Source: Brevibacillus agri (GTDB taxonomy: Bacteria; Bacillota; Bacilli; Brevibacillales; Brevibacillaceae). From it: a DNA stretch of 64,000 nucleotides. The stretch lies in contig NZ_CP026363.1 of assembly GCF_004117055.1 (NCBI RefSeq), forward strand, positions 3,030,001 to 3,094,000. The letters are read 5' to 3'. A program made the position numbers and the translations under genes. The notes beneath the pieces are model-generated. The model was given only the letters and a program-made list of their open reading frames with translations. It had not been told where the DNA came from and did no database searches. This document shows, piece after piece, positions 8,997-21,200 of this stretch (the stretch's first letter is position 1; each line of letters opens with the position of its first letter).

Positions 8997-9695
8997 TCAC
9001 TGGCTGAAGCTGAGAAAATACGGAAGCAGCGTGTCCAGCGACACGATTTCCACCTGTTCACAAAACTGGCCGTTTTGCGCACAAGCGGTCAGCGTGTATT
9101 CGTCATCCAGAACGTACGTCTTGAAGTGCCATTCCTCCTGGTCATAGACACGCCAACCCTCGACCGTTCCCTCTCTGACAGTAGAGAAGCTGTGCAGCGG
9201 AAGCGAAAGCCCTTTGCCGATCGCTTTTATATAGCTTTCCTTGGCGGTCCAGACCGTAAAAAAGCGTGCCTGCCAGCGCTCGCTGTCCCGTTCTGCCTCA
9301 ATAAACTCGCATTCCTCCTGGGCAAAAAACTGCCGGGCAATTTGCAAGTCAATCGCATGCTTTTTTTCAATATCAATTCCTACGGCACGGTCATCGGTTA
9401 TGCAGACGACCCAGTCGCCCGAATGGGACAGGTTGTAGTGCAAGCTGTCCAACGGCTCTTGCAAGGAAGGCTTGCCATAGGCATTCGTGCCAAACCTAAT
9501 GTTTTTCACAGGAACCGCGAACGTCTCCGCCGCAATTTTTCGAATCAACAGGTCGGCGAGCAACCCTCTGACACAATCTTCGCGGCGGTAGAAAGCAGAG
9601 AGCCGCAACTGCTTTTCTTCGCCCACAAAAGACAACAGGTGGGGAATGGATTCGTCCGGAAAATCGGTGATGTTAACCGCGTATATTTGCACCAT
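8997..9695 (-). CDS. 4'-phosphopantetheinyl transferase, Sfp type
   Basis: Transfers the phosphopantetheine arm from coenzyme A to the carrier-domain serine of peptide synthetases, which all T domains of both NRPS loci here need. 232 residues, close to Sfp (224). The start chosen is ATG at 9695 (MVQIYAVNITDF) with AGGAGGT just upstream (9701-9707); upstream in-frame codons lack a ribosome site. Diagnostic text: LRLSAFYRREDCVRGLL, RFGTNAYGKPSL, YNLSHSGDWVVC, GIDIEKKH with the magnesium-binding acidic residues, and FTVWTAKESYIKAIGKGLSLPL. It is the second gene of a two-gene unit with the NusG-like gene (67 nt gap), transcribed away from tycA. Equivalent to gsp of the gramicidin S locus in role. 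Confidence 0.93.
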   Translation of the reverse strand: MVQIYAVNITDFPDESIPHLLSFVGEEKQLRLSAFYRREDCVRGLLADLLIRKIAAETFAVPVKNIRFGTNAYGKPSLQEPLDSLHYNLSHSGDWVVCITDDRAVGIDIEKKHAIDLQIARQFFAQEECEFIEAERDSERWQARFFTVWTAKESYIKAIGKGLSLPLHSFSTVREGTVEGWRVYDQEEWHFKTYVLDDEYTLTACAQNGQFCEQVEIVSLDTLLPYFLSFSQ

Positions 9696-9762
9696 GTTGA
9701 ACCTCCTATTTCGTCTGTCGACAAGCTTTGCGCAACAAAAGCGCGAGCAGGGCATTGCCTGC

Positions 9763-10353
9763 TTACACGCTCGGCTCGATCAGCTCAATTCCAAGGTCGA
9801 TCACCCGCTCATCGCCCATGAGCGAGACGAGCACTTTGACCCGCCGTTTGTGCTTGTCCACCTTTTTCACGATCCCTTCCAGCCCTTTGAGCGGGCCGGA
9901 CTCTACATATACTTTGGAGTCTTGCGTATAGACCTGGGAAAAATCAATTTGCTCATCGTGATTCAAAAGCTTGAGAATAATCGTCATTTCTTCGTCGGGA
10001 ATCTTTTTGAAGCAGAGCGCTTCTTCCTTGCTTTCCGTTACGTTCGCGCGGCTTTTGCGCAGAGCAGCCGGTCTGTCGTAGGTGAGGTCGATTTTATTCA
10101 AATAGTTCAGCATCCGAATGATTTTGGAATGGCTTTTAATGAAGTAATATTTCGAACAATTCATGTTCGTTTTGACAAAAATGTAGCCGGGAAACAAATC
10201 TTTCTCCACGCGCAAAATCTCGCCGTTTTTCTTCTCGGGAACGATTCGTTGCGGTACCATCGAATACAGCGTTTCTTTCTCAAAAGATTTATTCAGCCAA
10301 TTTTTTACAGAGTGCTCATAACCCGTTTTCACATAGAAAGCATACCAGTTCAT
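9763..10353 (-). CDS. loaP: NusG-family antiterminator, LoaP type
   Basis: 196 residues from ATG 10353; a TTG at 10356 is nine bases from AGGAG (10366-10370) and is an alternative start. The N-terminal NGN domain shows WYAFYVKTGYEHSVKNWL and the core LFPGYIFVKTN; the C-terminal KOW domain shows KVYVESGPLKGLEGIVKKVD and ends GIELIEPSV. It is a specialised paralogue rather than the housekeeping NusG: it sits alone with a phosphopantetheinyl transferase gene among antibiotic loci instead of the secE-nusG-rplK neighbourhood. LoaP proteins of Firmicutes bind RNA polymerase and a leader RNA hairpin and carry transcription through terminators in long antibiotic operons. The obvious targets are the left NRPS locus and the 38-kb tyc operon. 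Family call is firm; LoaP subclass and targets are inferred. Confidence 0.88.
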   Translation of the reverse strand: MNWYAFYVKTGYEHSVKNWLNKSFEKETLYSMVPQRIVPEKKNGEILRVEKDLFPGYIFVKTNMNCSKYYFIKSHSKIIRMLNYLNKIDLTYDRPAALRKSRANVTESKEEALCFKKIPDEEMTIILKLLNHDEQIDFSQVYTQDSKVYVESGPLKGLEGIVKKVDKHKRRVKVLVSLMGDERVIDLGIELIEPSV

Positions 10354-10892
10354 CAACTTGCAAGACTCCTTTTCATAACGTTTCTAAGATCATTGGCAGG
10401 TGCAACCGCTCAGCAATCCACAACCTCCATAGATTCGTCTCTCTTGGCAGTTCCTGATCCGGGTATAAAAGCTCATCTCCTGTCACCACGATGGGAAACC
10501 TTATGTTTCGCATGCCGGAAGCGGATGTTTCGGTCGGCCAGATGGAAGCCGCATCAGCCATGCGCAACTATGCGAGATATAAACGATTGATTACATAATA
10601 CTGTTTTATTTTCTAAATAATGGTAAATGCTGACAGAAAGACCGTCAAGCCCAACCAAAACAAAAACGTTGGGAGTGGTGACAGTATTCGGATTTCTTTT
10701 GTGCAGGCTGGTTGGGGAGCTTTATCTGGCGAACGGCGAACGATAGAGAGCAAAGACGGACGGCTTGGTGGATCGCAAAGCATAGGACCGGCTGCTGCCG
10801 GCTTTCCTTGAACCGGGTCCGGGCGGAAGTCAGAATAGTTAAAAACTTTTTTTGCGAAAAATCCAACGCAAGTAAAAAGGAGGAGTAGGGTA

Positions 10893-10985
10893 TTGGTTCG
10901 TGACTTCTATCACAAGCTTTCTGGGAGTCTGCGGGCTTGGCAAGACCGTGGCGAATGCAGCCCACAGGAGAGCAGACTCTGCTGA
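10893..10985 (+). CDS. possible 30-residue peptide (TTG start)
   Basis: A very strong ribosome site (AAAAAGGAGGAG, 10874-10885) lies seven bases before a TTG that opens a 30-codon frame with two cysteines near the end (GECSPQESRLC). Nothing in it is recognised. The spacing and strength of the site are the only support; a chance match in non-coding DNA is possible. Confidence 0.3.
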   Translation: MVRDFYHKLSGSLRAWQDRGECSPQESRLC

Positions 10986-11140
10986 TTTTTAGAAGAAAAC
11001 CCCTGCTTTACCAGTATAAAGCATTATATAAGCTGTGAACATATAAAATATTTAACGTTATGAAAATATTTATCAAAAAAATATCAGTAGAAAAGCTTGC
11101 TTCGCGCTCCATGCTTTTGCCGAAGGGGAGAGAAACGGGC

Positions 11141-11233
11141 ATGACCACGAAACATGCTTGCCCATTCGGCTTACACACGCAAGTTGACACAGGCTTGCCA
11201 AACAGGACCTCTGTTTACGTAAAGAGGTTGTAA
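11141..11233 (+). CDS. possible 30-residue leader peptide
   Basis: ATG 11141 follows GAAGGGGAGAG (11122-11132) and opens 30 codons ending VYVKRL before TAA at 11231-11233. It lies upstream of the tycA promoter candidate, and its end overlaps an imperfect hairpin. No family is recognised; this may be chance. Confidence 0.2.
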   Translation: MTTKHACPFGLHTQVDTGLPNRTSVYVKRL

Positions 11234-11273
11234 AAAATCTGGTACATTTTTAACAAATTATCCCTATTTTTTA

Positions 11274-11302
11274 ACCCATTTCCAAATTTTCTCTGTTATA
11301 AT
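11274..11302 (+). promoter_or_regulatory. extended -10 promoter candidate for the tyc operon
   Basis: TGTTATAAT (11294-11302) is a consensus extended -10 of the vegetative sigma-A type. The -35 position 17 bases upstream (ACCCAT) is poor, which an extended -10 can tolerate. It points at tycA, 560 nt away, with no gene between. Confidence 0.5.
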
Positions 11303-11862
11303 GATTTTCAGCGTCAGCAACCTAGTGCTTTCAGCCTGCCAGCCGCTTTCGTTCGGCGCTTCCAAAAGAGTGAGGGAGAAGGGATGCCAACGGGTTAGAC
11401 GAATAGGGAGCTTCAGGTGATGGTTTTCAAGTAAAGGAGTTTTCCTTCGCGCCGCGGGCAAAAGCCAGCAAGCCAGCCCGTATCCATCAGCCTTGAGTAC
11501 CAGCGCCCGTTTTCCGCTGTCGCATCGTGAAAATGTGACTTTTGTATGAAAAGTGCATCCCATAAACAGGAAATTCTCCTGATTGTTAAAATTACCCAAA
11601 TGAAGGAGAATGAAAAACTGGAATGGGACTGATCCCATCGACTCAAAAGCTGTAAAATAATGACAAACAAGTAACAAAATCCTATTTCTTCGTTACATTC
11701 GGCCCTCATAAGAACGATCATCCTGTTATTTCCTGCTATATCCGTCTTTTTTAGCTTCGGCGCCAACTCCACAGCACGTCGAGCTCGCCCTGTCACTCGT
11801 TGGCCAGCATTTTGTCGCACTTCATGATAAACACACGCAATTTTCATTATCGGAGGGGACAC

Positions 11863-14800
11863 ATGTTAGCAAATCAGGCCCATCTCGTCGAGATCGAGCG
11901 GGAGACGAAGCACCAGCCGCAAGTGCCATATGCCCAGGATAAGTCGATCCATCAATTGTTCGAAGAGCAAGCAGAGGCTTTTCCAGACCGGGTTGCCATC
12001 GTTTTTGAAAACCGGCAGCTCACCTACCGGGAGCTGAACGGAAAAGCCAATCAACTGGCGAGAGCGTTGCTCGAAAAAGGCGTGCAAACAGACAGCATCG
12101 TCGGGGTGATGATGGAGAAAGCGCCGGAAAATATCATCGCGATTTTGGCCGTTCTCAAAGCGGGCGGAGCGTACGTGCCCATCGACATCGAATATCCCCG
12201 CGATCGCATTCAGTATATTTTGCAGGACAGCCAAACGAAAATCGTGCTCACGCAAAAAAGCGCAAGCAAGCTCGTGCATGACGTCGGGTACAGCGGGCAT
12301 ATCGTTGTGTTGGAAGAAGAAAAGCTGGACGCTCGCGAAGCTTCCAATCTGCGCCAGCCAAGCAAGCCTACGGATCTCGCCTACGTCATTTACACCTCAG
12401 GGACAACGGGCAAACCGAAAGGCACCATGCTGGAGCATAAAGGCATCGCCAATTTGCAATCGTTTTTCCAAAATTCGTTTGGCGTCACCGCGCAAGACCG
12501 AATCGGGTTGTTTGCCAGCATGTCGTTCGACGCATCCGTTTGGGAAATGTTCATGGCTTTGCTGTCCGGCGCAAGCCTCTACATCCTTTCCAAGCAGACG
12601 ATTCATGATTTCGTTACGTTTGAAAACTATTTGAGTGAAAATGAATTGACGATTATCACGCTGCCACCGACTTATTTGACTCATCTCACCCCAGAACGAA
12701 TCACTTCTCTGCGCATCATGATTACGGCAGGTTCATCTGCCTCCGCCCCCTTGGTAAACAAATGGAAAGACAAACTCAGGTACATAAATGCATACGGCCC
12801 AACGGAAACGAGCATTTGCGCGACGACATGGGAAGCGCCTGCCCACGAGTTCCCCGTGCAGTCCGTTCCGATTGGTAAGCCGATTCAAAACACGCACATC
12901 TATATCGTAGGCGAAGACTTGCAGCCCCTGCCGATTGGCAGCGAAGGCGAACTGTGCATAGGCGGAGTCGGCCTGGCGAGAGGGTATTGGAACCGCCCTG
13001 ATTTGACCGCAGAAAAATTCGTAGACAATCCGTTCGTACCGGGAGAAAAGATGTACCGGACCGGGGACCTGGCGAAATGGCTGGCGGATGGAAACATCGA
13101 GTTTCTCGGCAGGATCGACCACCAGGTAAAAATCAGAGGTCATCGTATTGAGCTAGGCGAAATCGAGTCTGTCTTGCTCTCGTACGAACCAATTACAGAG
13201 GCCGTAGTCATCGCCAGAGAGGATCAACAGGCCGGGCAGTATTTGTGCGCCTATTTTATTTCGCGACAAGAAGTAACTCCTGCACAACTCAGAGAATACG
13301 CCGCGCAAAAGCTGCCAGCGTACATGCTGCCTTCCTATTTCGTCAAGCTGGACAAAATGCCGCTGACGCCAAATGACAAGATCGACCGCAAAGCGTTGCC
13401 CGAGCCTGATTTTGCAACAAACGCAAACCTTGCCGCCTACCATCCTCCGCGCAACGAGACGGAATCAATCCTCGCATCCATCTGGCAAGATGTGCTGGGG
13501 GTAGAAAAGATAGGGATACGCGATAATTTTTACTCGCTCGGCGGCGATTCGATCCAGGCGATCCAGGTCGTCGCGCGCCTGCATTCCTATCAGCGGAAGC
13601 TAGAGGCGAAAGACTTGCTGAATTACCCGACGATCGAACAGGTTGCCCTGTTTGTAAAAAATACGACCCGAAAAAGCGATCAGGGCATCATCGTCGGAGA
13701 CGTACCGCTTACGCCCATTCAAAAATGGTTTTTTGAGAAAAATTTCACGAATATGAGCCATTGGAACCAGTCGTCTATGCTTTATCGCCCGGAAGGATTC
13801 GACCGTGACGCGATCCAGAGGGCCATGGACAAAATCATCGAGCACCACGACGCGCTTCGCATGGTGTATCGGCACGAAAACGGGCAGGTCGTTCAGCGCA
13901 ACCGCGGGTTGGACGGCAAACGATACGATTTCTCCCTGTACGATCTGGGCGCGCACGCGGATGTCGAGCAGGCGATTGCGGAAGAAACGCAGCGTTTGCA
14001 CAGCAACATGGATTTGCAGGAAGGACCGCTGGTGAAGGTCGCGCTGTTCCAGACGCTACATGGCGATCATTTGTTTTTGGCGATCCATCACCTGGTCGTG
14101 GACGGCATTTCCTGGCGCATTTTGTTTGAAGATTTGGCAACCGCCTATGCGCAAGCACTTGCGGGGCAAGCGATCACTTTGCCGGAAAAGACGGATTCTT
14201 TTCAAAGCTGGTCAGAGTGGTTGCACGAATACGCGAACGAGGCGGATTTGCTGAGCGAGATTCCGTATTGGGAGAGCGTCGAATCGCAGGCGAGCCATGT
14301 CTGGCTGCCCAAAGACTTTGAAGCGGCAGGCTGCAAGCAAAAAAGCGTGCGAAACATGCGAATCCGGCTGCGGGCGGAAGAGACGGAGCAACTGCTGAAG
14401 CACGCCAATCAGGCCTACCAGACGGAAATTAACGACTTGTTGCTGGCGGCGCTCGGCCTGGCTTTTGCCGAGTGGAGCAAGCTTGAGCAACTCGCGATTC
14501 ATCTCGAGGGGCACGGGCGCGAGGACATCATCGAGCAGGCAAACGTGGCGCGAACCGTCGGCTGGTTTACATCGCAATATCCGGTTTTGCTCGACTTGCG
14601 GCAAACCGCTCACTTGTCCGACTTCATCAAGCTCACCAAAGAAAATTTGCGAAAAATTCCCCGTAAAGGAATTGGCTACGACATTTTAAAGCATGTGACG
14701 CTCCCGGAAAATCGCGGTTCCTTGTCTTTTTCCGTGCAGCCGGAAGTGACGTTCAACTACTTGGGCCAGTTTGATGCGGACATGAAGACAGAGCTGTTTA

Positions 14801-15129
14801 CCCGCTCGCCTTTCAGCGGAGGCAACACGCTTGGCGCAGATGGCAAAAACAATCTCAGTCCTGAATCGGAGGTGTACACCGCTTTGAATATAACCGGATT
14901 GATTGAAGGCGGAGAGCTTGTCCTCACTTTCTCCTATAGCGCGGAGCAGTTTCGGGAAGAGTCCATCCATCAATTGAGCCAAGGTTATCAAAAGCAGCTT
15001 CAGCGCATCGTCACGCACTGCATCGAGAAAAAAGAAGTAGAGCGGACGCCGAGCGATTTTAGCGTCAAAGGTCTTCAGATGGAGGAAATGGACGATATTT
15101 TCGAATTACTGGCCAATACACTGACCTAA
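11863..15129 (+). CDS. tycA: tyrocidine synthetase 1 (A-T-E), D-Phe loading module
   Basis: Activates L-Phe, binds it to its carrier and epimerises it to D-Phe, the first residue of tyrocidine. ATG 11863 with GGAGGGG at 11852-11858 gives 1088 residues, exactly the length of known TycA. Domains: adenylation about 25-515 ([18 protein letters not shown]); carrier with LGGDS, Ser563; epimerisation about 615-1060 with HHLVVDG at 742-748 and the [13 protein letters not shown] block. Pocket residues read D-A-W-T-I-A-A-I-C-K, the phenylalanine code of GrsA and TycA. The acidic tail ([15 protein letters not shown]) is the donor communication segment that docks with the N terminus of TycB. First gene of the operon, 96 nt before tycB. 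Confidence 0.98.
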   Translation: MLANQAHLVEIERETKHQPQVPYAQDKSIHQLFEEQAEAFPDRVAIVFENRQLTYRELNGKANQLARALLEKGVQTDSIVGVMMEKAPENIIAILAVLKAGGAYVPIDIEYPRDRIQYILQDSQTKIVLTQKSASKLVHDVGYSGHIVVLEEEKLDAREASNLRQPSKPTDLAYVIYTSGTTGKPKGTMLEHKGIANLQSFFQNSFGVTAQDRIGLFASMSFDASVWEMFMALLSGASLYILSKQTIHDFVTFENYLSENELTIITLPPTYLTHLTPERITSLRIMITAGSSASAPLVNKWKDKLRYINAYGPTETSICATTWEAPAHEFPVQSVPIGKPIQNTHIYIVGEDLQPLPIGSEGELCIGGVGLARGYWNRPDLTAEKFVDNPFVPGEKMYRTGDLAKWLADGNIEFLGRIDHQVKIRGHRIELGEIESVLLSYEPITEAVVIAREDQQAGQYLCAYFISRQEVTPAQLREYAAQKLPAYMLPSYFVKLDKMPLTPNDKIDRKALPEPDFATNANLAAYHPPRNETESILASIWQDVLGVEKIGIRDNFYSLGGDSIQAIQVVARLHSYQRKLEAKDLLNYPTIEQVALFVKNTTRKSDQGIIVGDVPLTPIQKWFFEKNFTNMSHWNQSSMLYRPEGFDRDAIQRAMDKIIEHHDALRMVYRHENGQVVQRNRGLDGKRYDFSLYDLGAHADVEQAIAEETQRLHSNMDLQEGPLVKVALFQTLHGDHLFLAIHHLVVDGISWRILFEDLATAYAQALAGQAITLPEKTDSFQSWSEWLHEYANEADLLSEIPYWESVESQASHVWLPKDFEAAGCKQKSVRNMRIRLRAEETEQLLKHANQAYQTEINDLLLAALGLAFAEWSKLEQLAIHLEGHGREDIIEQANVARTVGWFTSQYPVLLDLRQTAHLSDFIKLTKENLRKIPRKGIGYDILKHVTLPENRGSLSFSVQPEVTFNYLGQFDADMKTELFTRSPFSGGNTLGADGKNNLSPESEVYTALNITGLIEGGELVLTFSYSAEQFREESIHQLSQGYQKQLQRIVTHCIEKKEVERTPSDFSVKGLQMEEMDDIFELLANTLT

Positions 15130-15148
15130 CCAAGTGATGACAGCGATT

Positions 15149-15180
15149 ATGCGGGGCGGCCGCGCATCTTTATTTTCCTT
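15149..15180 (+). terminator. weak terminator-like element between tycA and tycB
   Basis: A short GC-rich hairpin (ATGCG...CGCAT, or GCGG/CCGC inside it, 15149-15167) is followed by a T-rich stretch (CTTTATTTTCC and more T). It lies inside the operon, 20 nt after the tycA stop. The stem is short, so strength is doubtful. Confidence 0.3.
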
Positions 15181-15225
15181 TTTTATACATGTATGACAAA
15201 TAAATGAATTTATCGAGGTGCCGTA

Positions 15226-18200
15226 ATGAGTGTATTTAGCAAAGAACACGTCCAGGATATGTACGTTTTGACTCCGATGCAAGAGGGCATGTTGTTCCAC
15301 GCCTTGCTCGACCAGGAGCAAAACTCGCATCTCGTACAGATGTCCATCTCGTTGCAGGGCGATCTTGACGTCGGGCTGTTTACCGACAGCCTGCGTGCGC
15401 TGGTAGAGAGGTACGATGTATTCCGCACGTTATTTCTTTACGAAAAGCTCAAGCAGCCGTTGCAGGTTGTGCTGAAGGAACGCCCCATTCCGATCGAATT
15501 CCACGATTTGTCTGCCTGCGACGAGTCCGAGAAGCAGGCCCGCTACACCGCGTACAAAAGAGCCGATCAGGAGAAGACGTTTCATCTGGCAAAAGACCCG
15601 TTGCTGAGGGTCGCCATTTTCCAAATGACCCGGCAAGACTACCAGGTCATCTGGAGCTTTCATCACATCTTGATGGACGGCTGGTGCTTCAGCCTTATTT
15701 TCGATGACTTGCTCGCCATCTATTTATCGTTGCAAAACAAGACCACACCTACCCTGGAGCCGGTACAGCCGTACAGTCGCTTCATCGGCTGGCTGGAAAA
15801 ACAGGATAAACAGGCCGCGCTCGCCTATTGGAGCGACTACTTGCAGCAATATGAGCAGAAGACCGCTTTGCCGAAAAAAGAAAAGCTCGCTGACACGGCT
15901 TTTCAGCCAAGCCAATACCGCTTTCGTCTGAACCGCGCCTTGAGCAAACAGCTCGGGACAATCGCCAGTCAACATCAGGTGACGGTTTCGACGGTGATTC
16001 AAACGATCTGGGGGATTCTCCTGCAAAAGTACAACGCGACCCATGACGTGCTGTTCGGCTCCGTCGTCTCCGGACGCCCGACAGAGATCGTCGGCATCGA
16101 CAAAATGGTTGGCTTGTTCATCAACACGATCCCGTTTCGCGTGCAGGCGCAGGCGGGCCAGACGTTTTCCGAGCTGCTGCACGAGGTGCACAAAAAGACG
16201 TTGCAATCCCGGCCGTACGAGCACGTACCTTTGTACGACATTCAAAACCGGTCGGACTTGAAGCAGGAGCTGATCGACCACCTGCTGGTCATTGAAAACT
16301 ATCCGCTGGTAGAGGCGTTGCAGCAAAAGGCCCAGGCCCAGCAAATCGGCTTCACCATTACCGACGTCGAAATGTTCGAGCCTACCAATTACGACTTGAC
16401 CGTCATGGTGTTGCCCAAGGAAGAGATCGCCTTCCGCTTTGACTACAATGCGGCGCTGTTTGCGGAAGAGGTCGTGCAAAAAATGGCCGGGCACCTCCAG
16501 CAGATCGCGTCTTGCGTGGCAACCAATCCGGATGTCGAGCTTCGCCGGATTCCGATGCTGACAGAAGCAGAAACGGCTCAGTTGCTGGCTAAACGCACGG
16601 AAACGGCGGCTGACTATCCGGCGACCACCATTCACGAGCTGTTCGCGCGGCAGGTGGAAAAAACGCCTGAGCAAGTCGCGGTTGTTTGCGGCGATCAGCA
16701 CCTGACGTATCGGGAGCTGGATGAAAAGTCCAACCAGCTCGCCCGTTTTTTGCGCAAAAAAGGCATCGGCGCTGACAGCCTTGTCGGCACGATGCTGGAT
16801 CGCTCGCTGGAAATGATCGTCGGCATCATCGGCGTTTTGAAAGCAGGCGGGGCTTTTGTGCCGATTGACCCGGAGCTGCCTGCGGAACGAATTGCCTACA
16901 TGCTCACGCATAGCGGCGTGCAATTGGTCGTGACCCAAGATCATTTGCTGGAAAAAGTGACGACTCCGACGGAAAAACTGGACATCCGCGCCTCCGCGAT
17001 CTGGGAAGAGAGCCGCGACCATGTCGAGTCGATCAACCAGCCGCATGACTTGTTTTACATCATCTATACGTCCGGCACGACGGGCAAACCGAAAGGCGTC
17101 ATGCTCGAGCATCGGAACATGGCGAACCTGCTGCACTTTACGTTTGCCAAAACCAACATCGCTTTTCAGGAAAAAGTGTTGCAGTACACGACATGCAGTT
17201 TTGATGTTTGCTACCAGGAAATTTTCTCCACGCTGTTAGCGGGAGGGCAGCTTTACCTCATTTCAAACGAGCTGAGACGGCATGTGGAAAAACTGTTTGC
17301 GTTCATCCAGGAAAAGCAGATCAGCATTTTGTCTTTGCCCGTGTCCTTTTTGAAGTTTATTTTCAACGAACAAGACTACGCGCAAAGCTTCCCGCGTTGT
17401 GTCAAACATATCATCACCGCCGGGGAACAGCTCGTCGTCACGCACGAGTTGCAAAAGTACCTGCGCGATCATCGCGTATTTTTGCACAATCACTACGGAC
17501 CGTCGGAAACGCATGTCGTGACGACATACACGATGGACCCGCGCAAGGAAATACCCGAGCTGCCTCCGATCGGCAAGCCGATCAGCAATACGGGCATTTA
17601 CATTTTGGATGAAGGGCTGCAGTTGAAGCCGGAGGGGATCGTCGGGGAGCTGTACATTTCCGGCGCAAACGTCGGGAGAGGCTATTTGCACCAGCCGGAG
17701 CTGACGGCGGAGAAGTTTCTCGAAAACCCGTACCAGCCAGGCGAACGAATGTATCGAACGGGTGACCTCGCCCGTTGGCTGCCTGATGGACAGCTCGAAT
17801 TTTTGGGCCGAATCGACCACCAGGTCAAAATCAGAGGGCATCGCATCGAGCTGGGAGAGATCGAATCGCGCCTGCTCAACCATCCGGCCATCAAGGAAGC
17901 CGTAGTCATCGACAGAGCAGATGAGACAGGCGGCAAGTTTTTGTGCGCCTATGTCGTCCTGCAAACAGAAATCAGCGACGAAGACATGCGCACCTATTTG
18001 GCGCGTGCGCTACCGGACTACATGATCCCGTCCTTTTTCGTGAAGCTTGCGCGGATTCCGGTCACGCCGAACGGAAAAACAGACAGGAGAGCGTTGCCAA
18101 AGCCAGAGGGGAGTGCCTTGACGGGCGCGGAATACATCGCCCCGACAACCGAGCTGGAGCAAAAGCTGGTCGCGATCTGGGAGCAAATTCTCGGCGTGTC

Positions 18201-21200
18201 GCCAATCGGGATTCAGGATCACTTTTTTGCGCTGGGCGGCCATTCGTTAAAAGCGATTCAGCTTATTTCCCGCATCCAGAAGGAATGCAAGGCAGACGTT
18301 CCGCTGCGCGTACTGTTTGCGCAACCGACGATTCAAGCGATCGCAGCGTATGTGGAAGGCGGGGAGGAAAGCGCGTATCACGCCATTGCGCAGGCCGAGC
18401 CGCAAGCGTACTATCCCGTCTCGTCTGCGCAAAAACGGATGCTCATTTTAAACCAGCTCGACCCGGGCAGCACGGTTTACAACCTGCCTGTCGTGCTGAT
18501 TCTCGACGGAACACTCGACAGGGAGCGGCTGGAGCGCGCCATTTCCGGACTGGTGTCGCGCCATGAATCGCTGCGCACCTCGTTTCACACGATCAACGGC
18601 GAGTCGGTTCAGCGCATTCACGCCGAATGCCCGTTGCCGATTGTTTGCATGAAAGCTACGGAGGAGCAAGTAAACGAAGCCGTTCTCCGGTTCATGCGTC
18701 CGTTCGATTTGGAAACGGCTCCGCTCTGCCGGGTGGGGCTGGTGAAGCTCGGCGAGAGCCGTCATGTGTTGATAATCGATCTGCACCACATCATCGCAGA
18801 CGGGGTGTCCACGCAGCTTCTCCTGCATGACTTTGCCCGTCTGTATCAACACGAAGCTTTGCCCGAGCTGCGCATTCAGTATAAAGACTTCGCCGTTTGG
18901 GAAAAAGCGCGGACGCAAACGAGTGATTACCAAAAACAGGAAAATTATTGGCTCCAGCGCTTTGCAGGCGAAATTCCGGTCTTGAACCTGCCGTTGGACT
19001 ACCCGCGGCCGGCTGTTCAAAGCTTTGCGGGCGAACGTTATTTGTTCCGCGCCGAAAAACAACTGCTGGATCGTTTGCAGCGCGTAGCCAAAGAGACTGG
19101 CACGACCTTGTACATGGTGCTTTTGGCCGCTTATCACGTGCTTTTGGCCAAATACTCCGGGCAGGAAGACATGGTGATCGGCACCGTGACGGCCGGCAGA
19201 GCGCACCCGGATACAGAGAGCGTCACGGGGATGTTCGTCAATACGCTGGCGATGAGAAATCAGTCCGCGCCCACAAAAACGTTCCGGCAATTTTTGCTGG
19301 AAGTAAAAGACAATACGCTCGCGGCTTTTGAGCACGGGGACTATCCGTTCGAAGAGCTCGTCGAAAAGCTGGCGCTCACGCGAAACAGAAGCCGGAACCC
19401 GTTGTTCGACACCTTGTTCCTTTTGCAAAACATGGATGCCGGCTTGATCGAGCTGGAAGGGATGACCGTGACTCCTTACGTGCCAGAGGGGAACATGGCC
19501 AAGTTCGATTTGTCGCTGGAAGCGAGCGAAAACGCAGCGGGCCTTTCCTTCTGCTTCGAATTTTGCACCAAGCTGTTCAAGCGCGAGACGATCGAGCGCA
19601 TGTCGCTGCATTACTTGCAAATTTTGCAGGCCGCAAGCGAAAACACGGAGCAAAAGCTGGCGCAAGTCGAAATGCTGACCGCGCACGAGAAGCAGGAACT
19701 GCTGGTTCATTTCAACGACACGGCTACGCTGTCTCCAGCCGAAAGCACGCTTTCGCAGTTGTTTGAAGAACAGGCGCACAAAACGCCGGAGCAGACCGCC
19801 ATCGTTTTCGGCGACAAGCGGCTGACGTACCGCGAACTGAACGAGCGGGCCAACCAGCTCGCGCACACTTTGCGGAAAAAAGGCGTGCAGGCTGAGCAAA
19901 GCGTAGGAATCATGGCGCAACGATCTTTGGAAATGGCAATCGGAATCATCGCCATTCTCAAAGCGGGCGGAGCGTATGTGCCGATCGACCCGGACTATCC
20001 GCACGAGCGGATTGCTTACATGCTGGAAGATTGCGAAGCCCGGTTGATCCTGACGCAAAAGGGGCTGGACGAAAAGCTTGCGGCAGACGTGGAACGCCTG
20101 TATTTGGATGAGGAAAAGAGCTATGCGCCCTCTGCGGAAAACTTGGAACCGATGCATACGGCGGGCGACCTCGCTTACATCATCTACACATCCGGTACGA
20201 CAGGCAAGCCAAAAGGCGTCATGGTCGAGCATCGGGGAATCGTCAACAGCGTGACGTGGAACCGAGACGAGTTTGCCCTATCTGTCCGGGACAGAGGGAC
20301 GCTGTCGCTTTCCTTCGCCTTTGATGCCTTTGCCCTAACCTTTTTTACATTGATAATATCCGGCTCCACCGTCGTCCTGATGCCCGATCATGAGGCGAAA
20401 GATCCGATTGCGCTGCGAAACCTGATTGCCGCCTGGGAATGCAGCTACGTGGTGTTTGTGCCCAGCATGTTCCAGGCGATATTGGAGTGCAGCACTCCGG
20501 CGGACATCCGCTCGATCCAGGCGGTCATGCTCGGGGGCGAAAAGCTGTCGCCGAAGCTGGTTCACCTGTGCAAAGAGATGCATCCGCAAATGCTTGTCGT
20601 CAATGCATACGGACCGACGGAAAGCAGCGTCATCGCCACCTACTTGCGCAATACGCTGCCGGATAAGCCAATCACCATCGGGCGTCCGGTTGCCAACACG
20701 AGCATCTACATCGTGGACCAACAGCATCAACTGTTGCCTGTCGGGGTGGTCGGAGAAATTTGCATCGGCGGCCGCGGCTTGGCGCGGGGCTATTGGAAAA
20801 AGCCGGAGCTTACAGCGGAGAAGTTTGTTGCGAATCCGGCTGTTCCGGGAGAGCGCATGTACAAGACTGGCGATCTCGGACGATGGCTTGCGGACGGAAC
20901 GATTGATTTCACTGGACGCGTCGATGAGCAGATCAAAGTGAGAGGATACCGGATTGAGGTCGGAGAGATCGAAGCGGTTCTGCTCGCTTATGAACTGACG
21001 AATGAAGCCATCGTCGTCGCCTGCCAGGACGATCGCGGCGATTCCTATCTGGCGGCGTATGTCACGGGAAAAGCGGCGATAGAGGAAGCCGAGTTGCGCG
21101 CGCATCTCTCCAGGGCGCTTCCGGCCTACATGGTGCCAGCCTATCTCATCCAGTTGGATGCTTTTCCGCTCACGCCAAACGGCAAAGTAGACCGCAAAGC

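Larger units (their letters stand above)
10354..11862. other. long non-coding region and tycA leader
   Basis: About 1.5 kb between divergent loaP and tycA. Seen by eye: a GC-rich foldable block near 10785-10835 (CCGGC-TGCT-GCCGG inside a GGACC/GGTCC pair); an AT-rich stretch at 11025-11095; an imperfect ACCTC...GAGGT stem around TTTACGTAAA near 11208-11230; a promoter candidate at 11274-11302; a short perfect hairpin ATGGGA-CTGA-TCCCAT at 11623-11638; and two very short frames with good ribosome sites (10893, 11141). If transcription starts just after the promoter candidate, the tycA leader is about 550 nt. Work on tycA in Bacillus subtilis showed AbrB repression of its promoter region; I cannot place AbrB sites by eye. 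Confidence 0.6.

Noticed and set aside
8835..9821. Long + strand frame across the phosphopantetheinyl transferase gene.
   Set aside because: It is antisense to a clear Sfp-type gene and runs through the terminator hairpin at 8937-8981.
10373..10567. 64-codon minus-strand frame ending just before loaP.
   Set aside because: No ribosome site ahead of its start and no recognisable product; probably chance in the loaP leader.
10745..10825. Text resembling the c-di-GMP-I (GEMM) riboswitch: two GCAAAG motifs, one within CGCAAAGC, and a GC-rich hairpin.
   Set aside because: The required first hairpin with a GNRA-type loop between the two motifs cannot be formed, and no receptor helix is evident. 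A covariance-model search would settle it.
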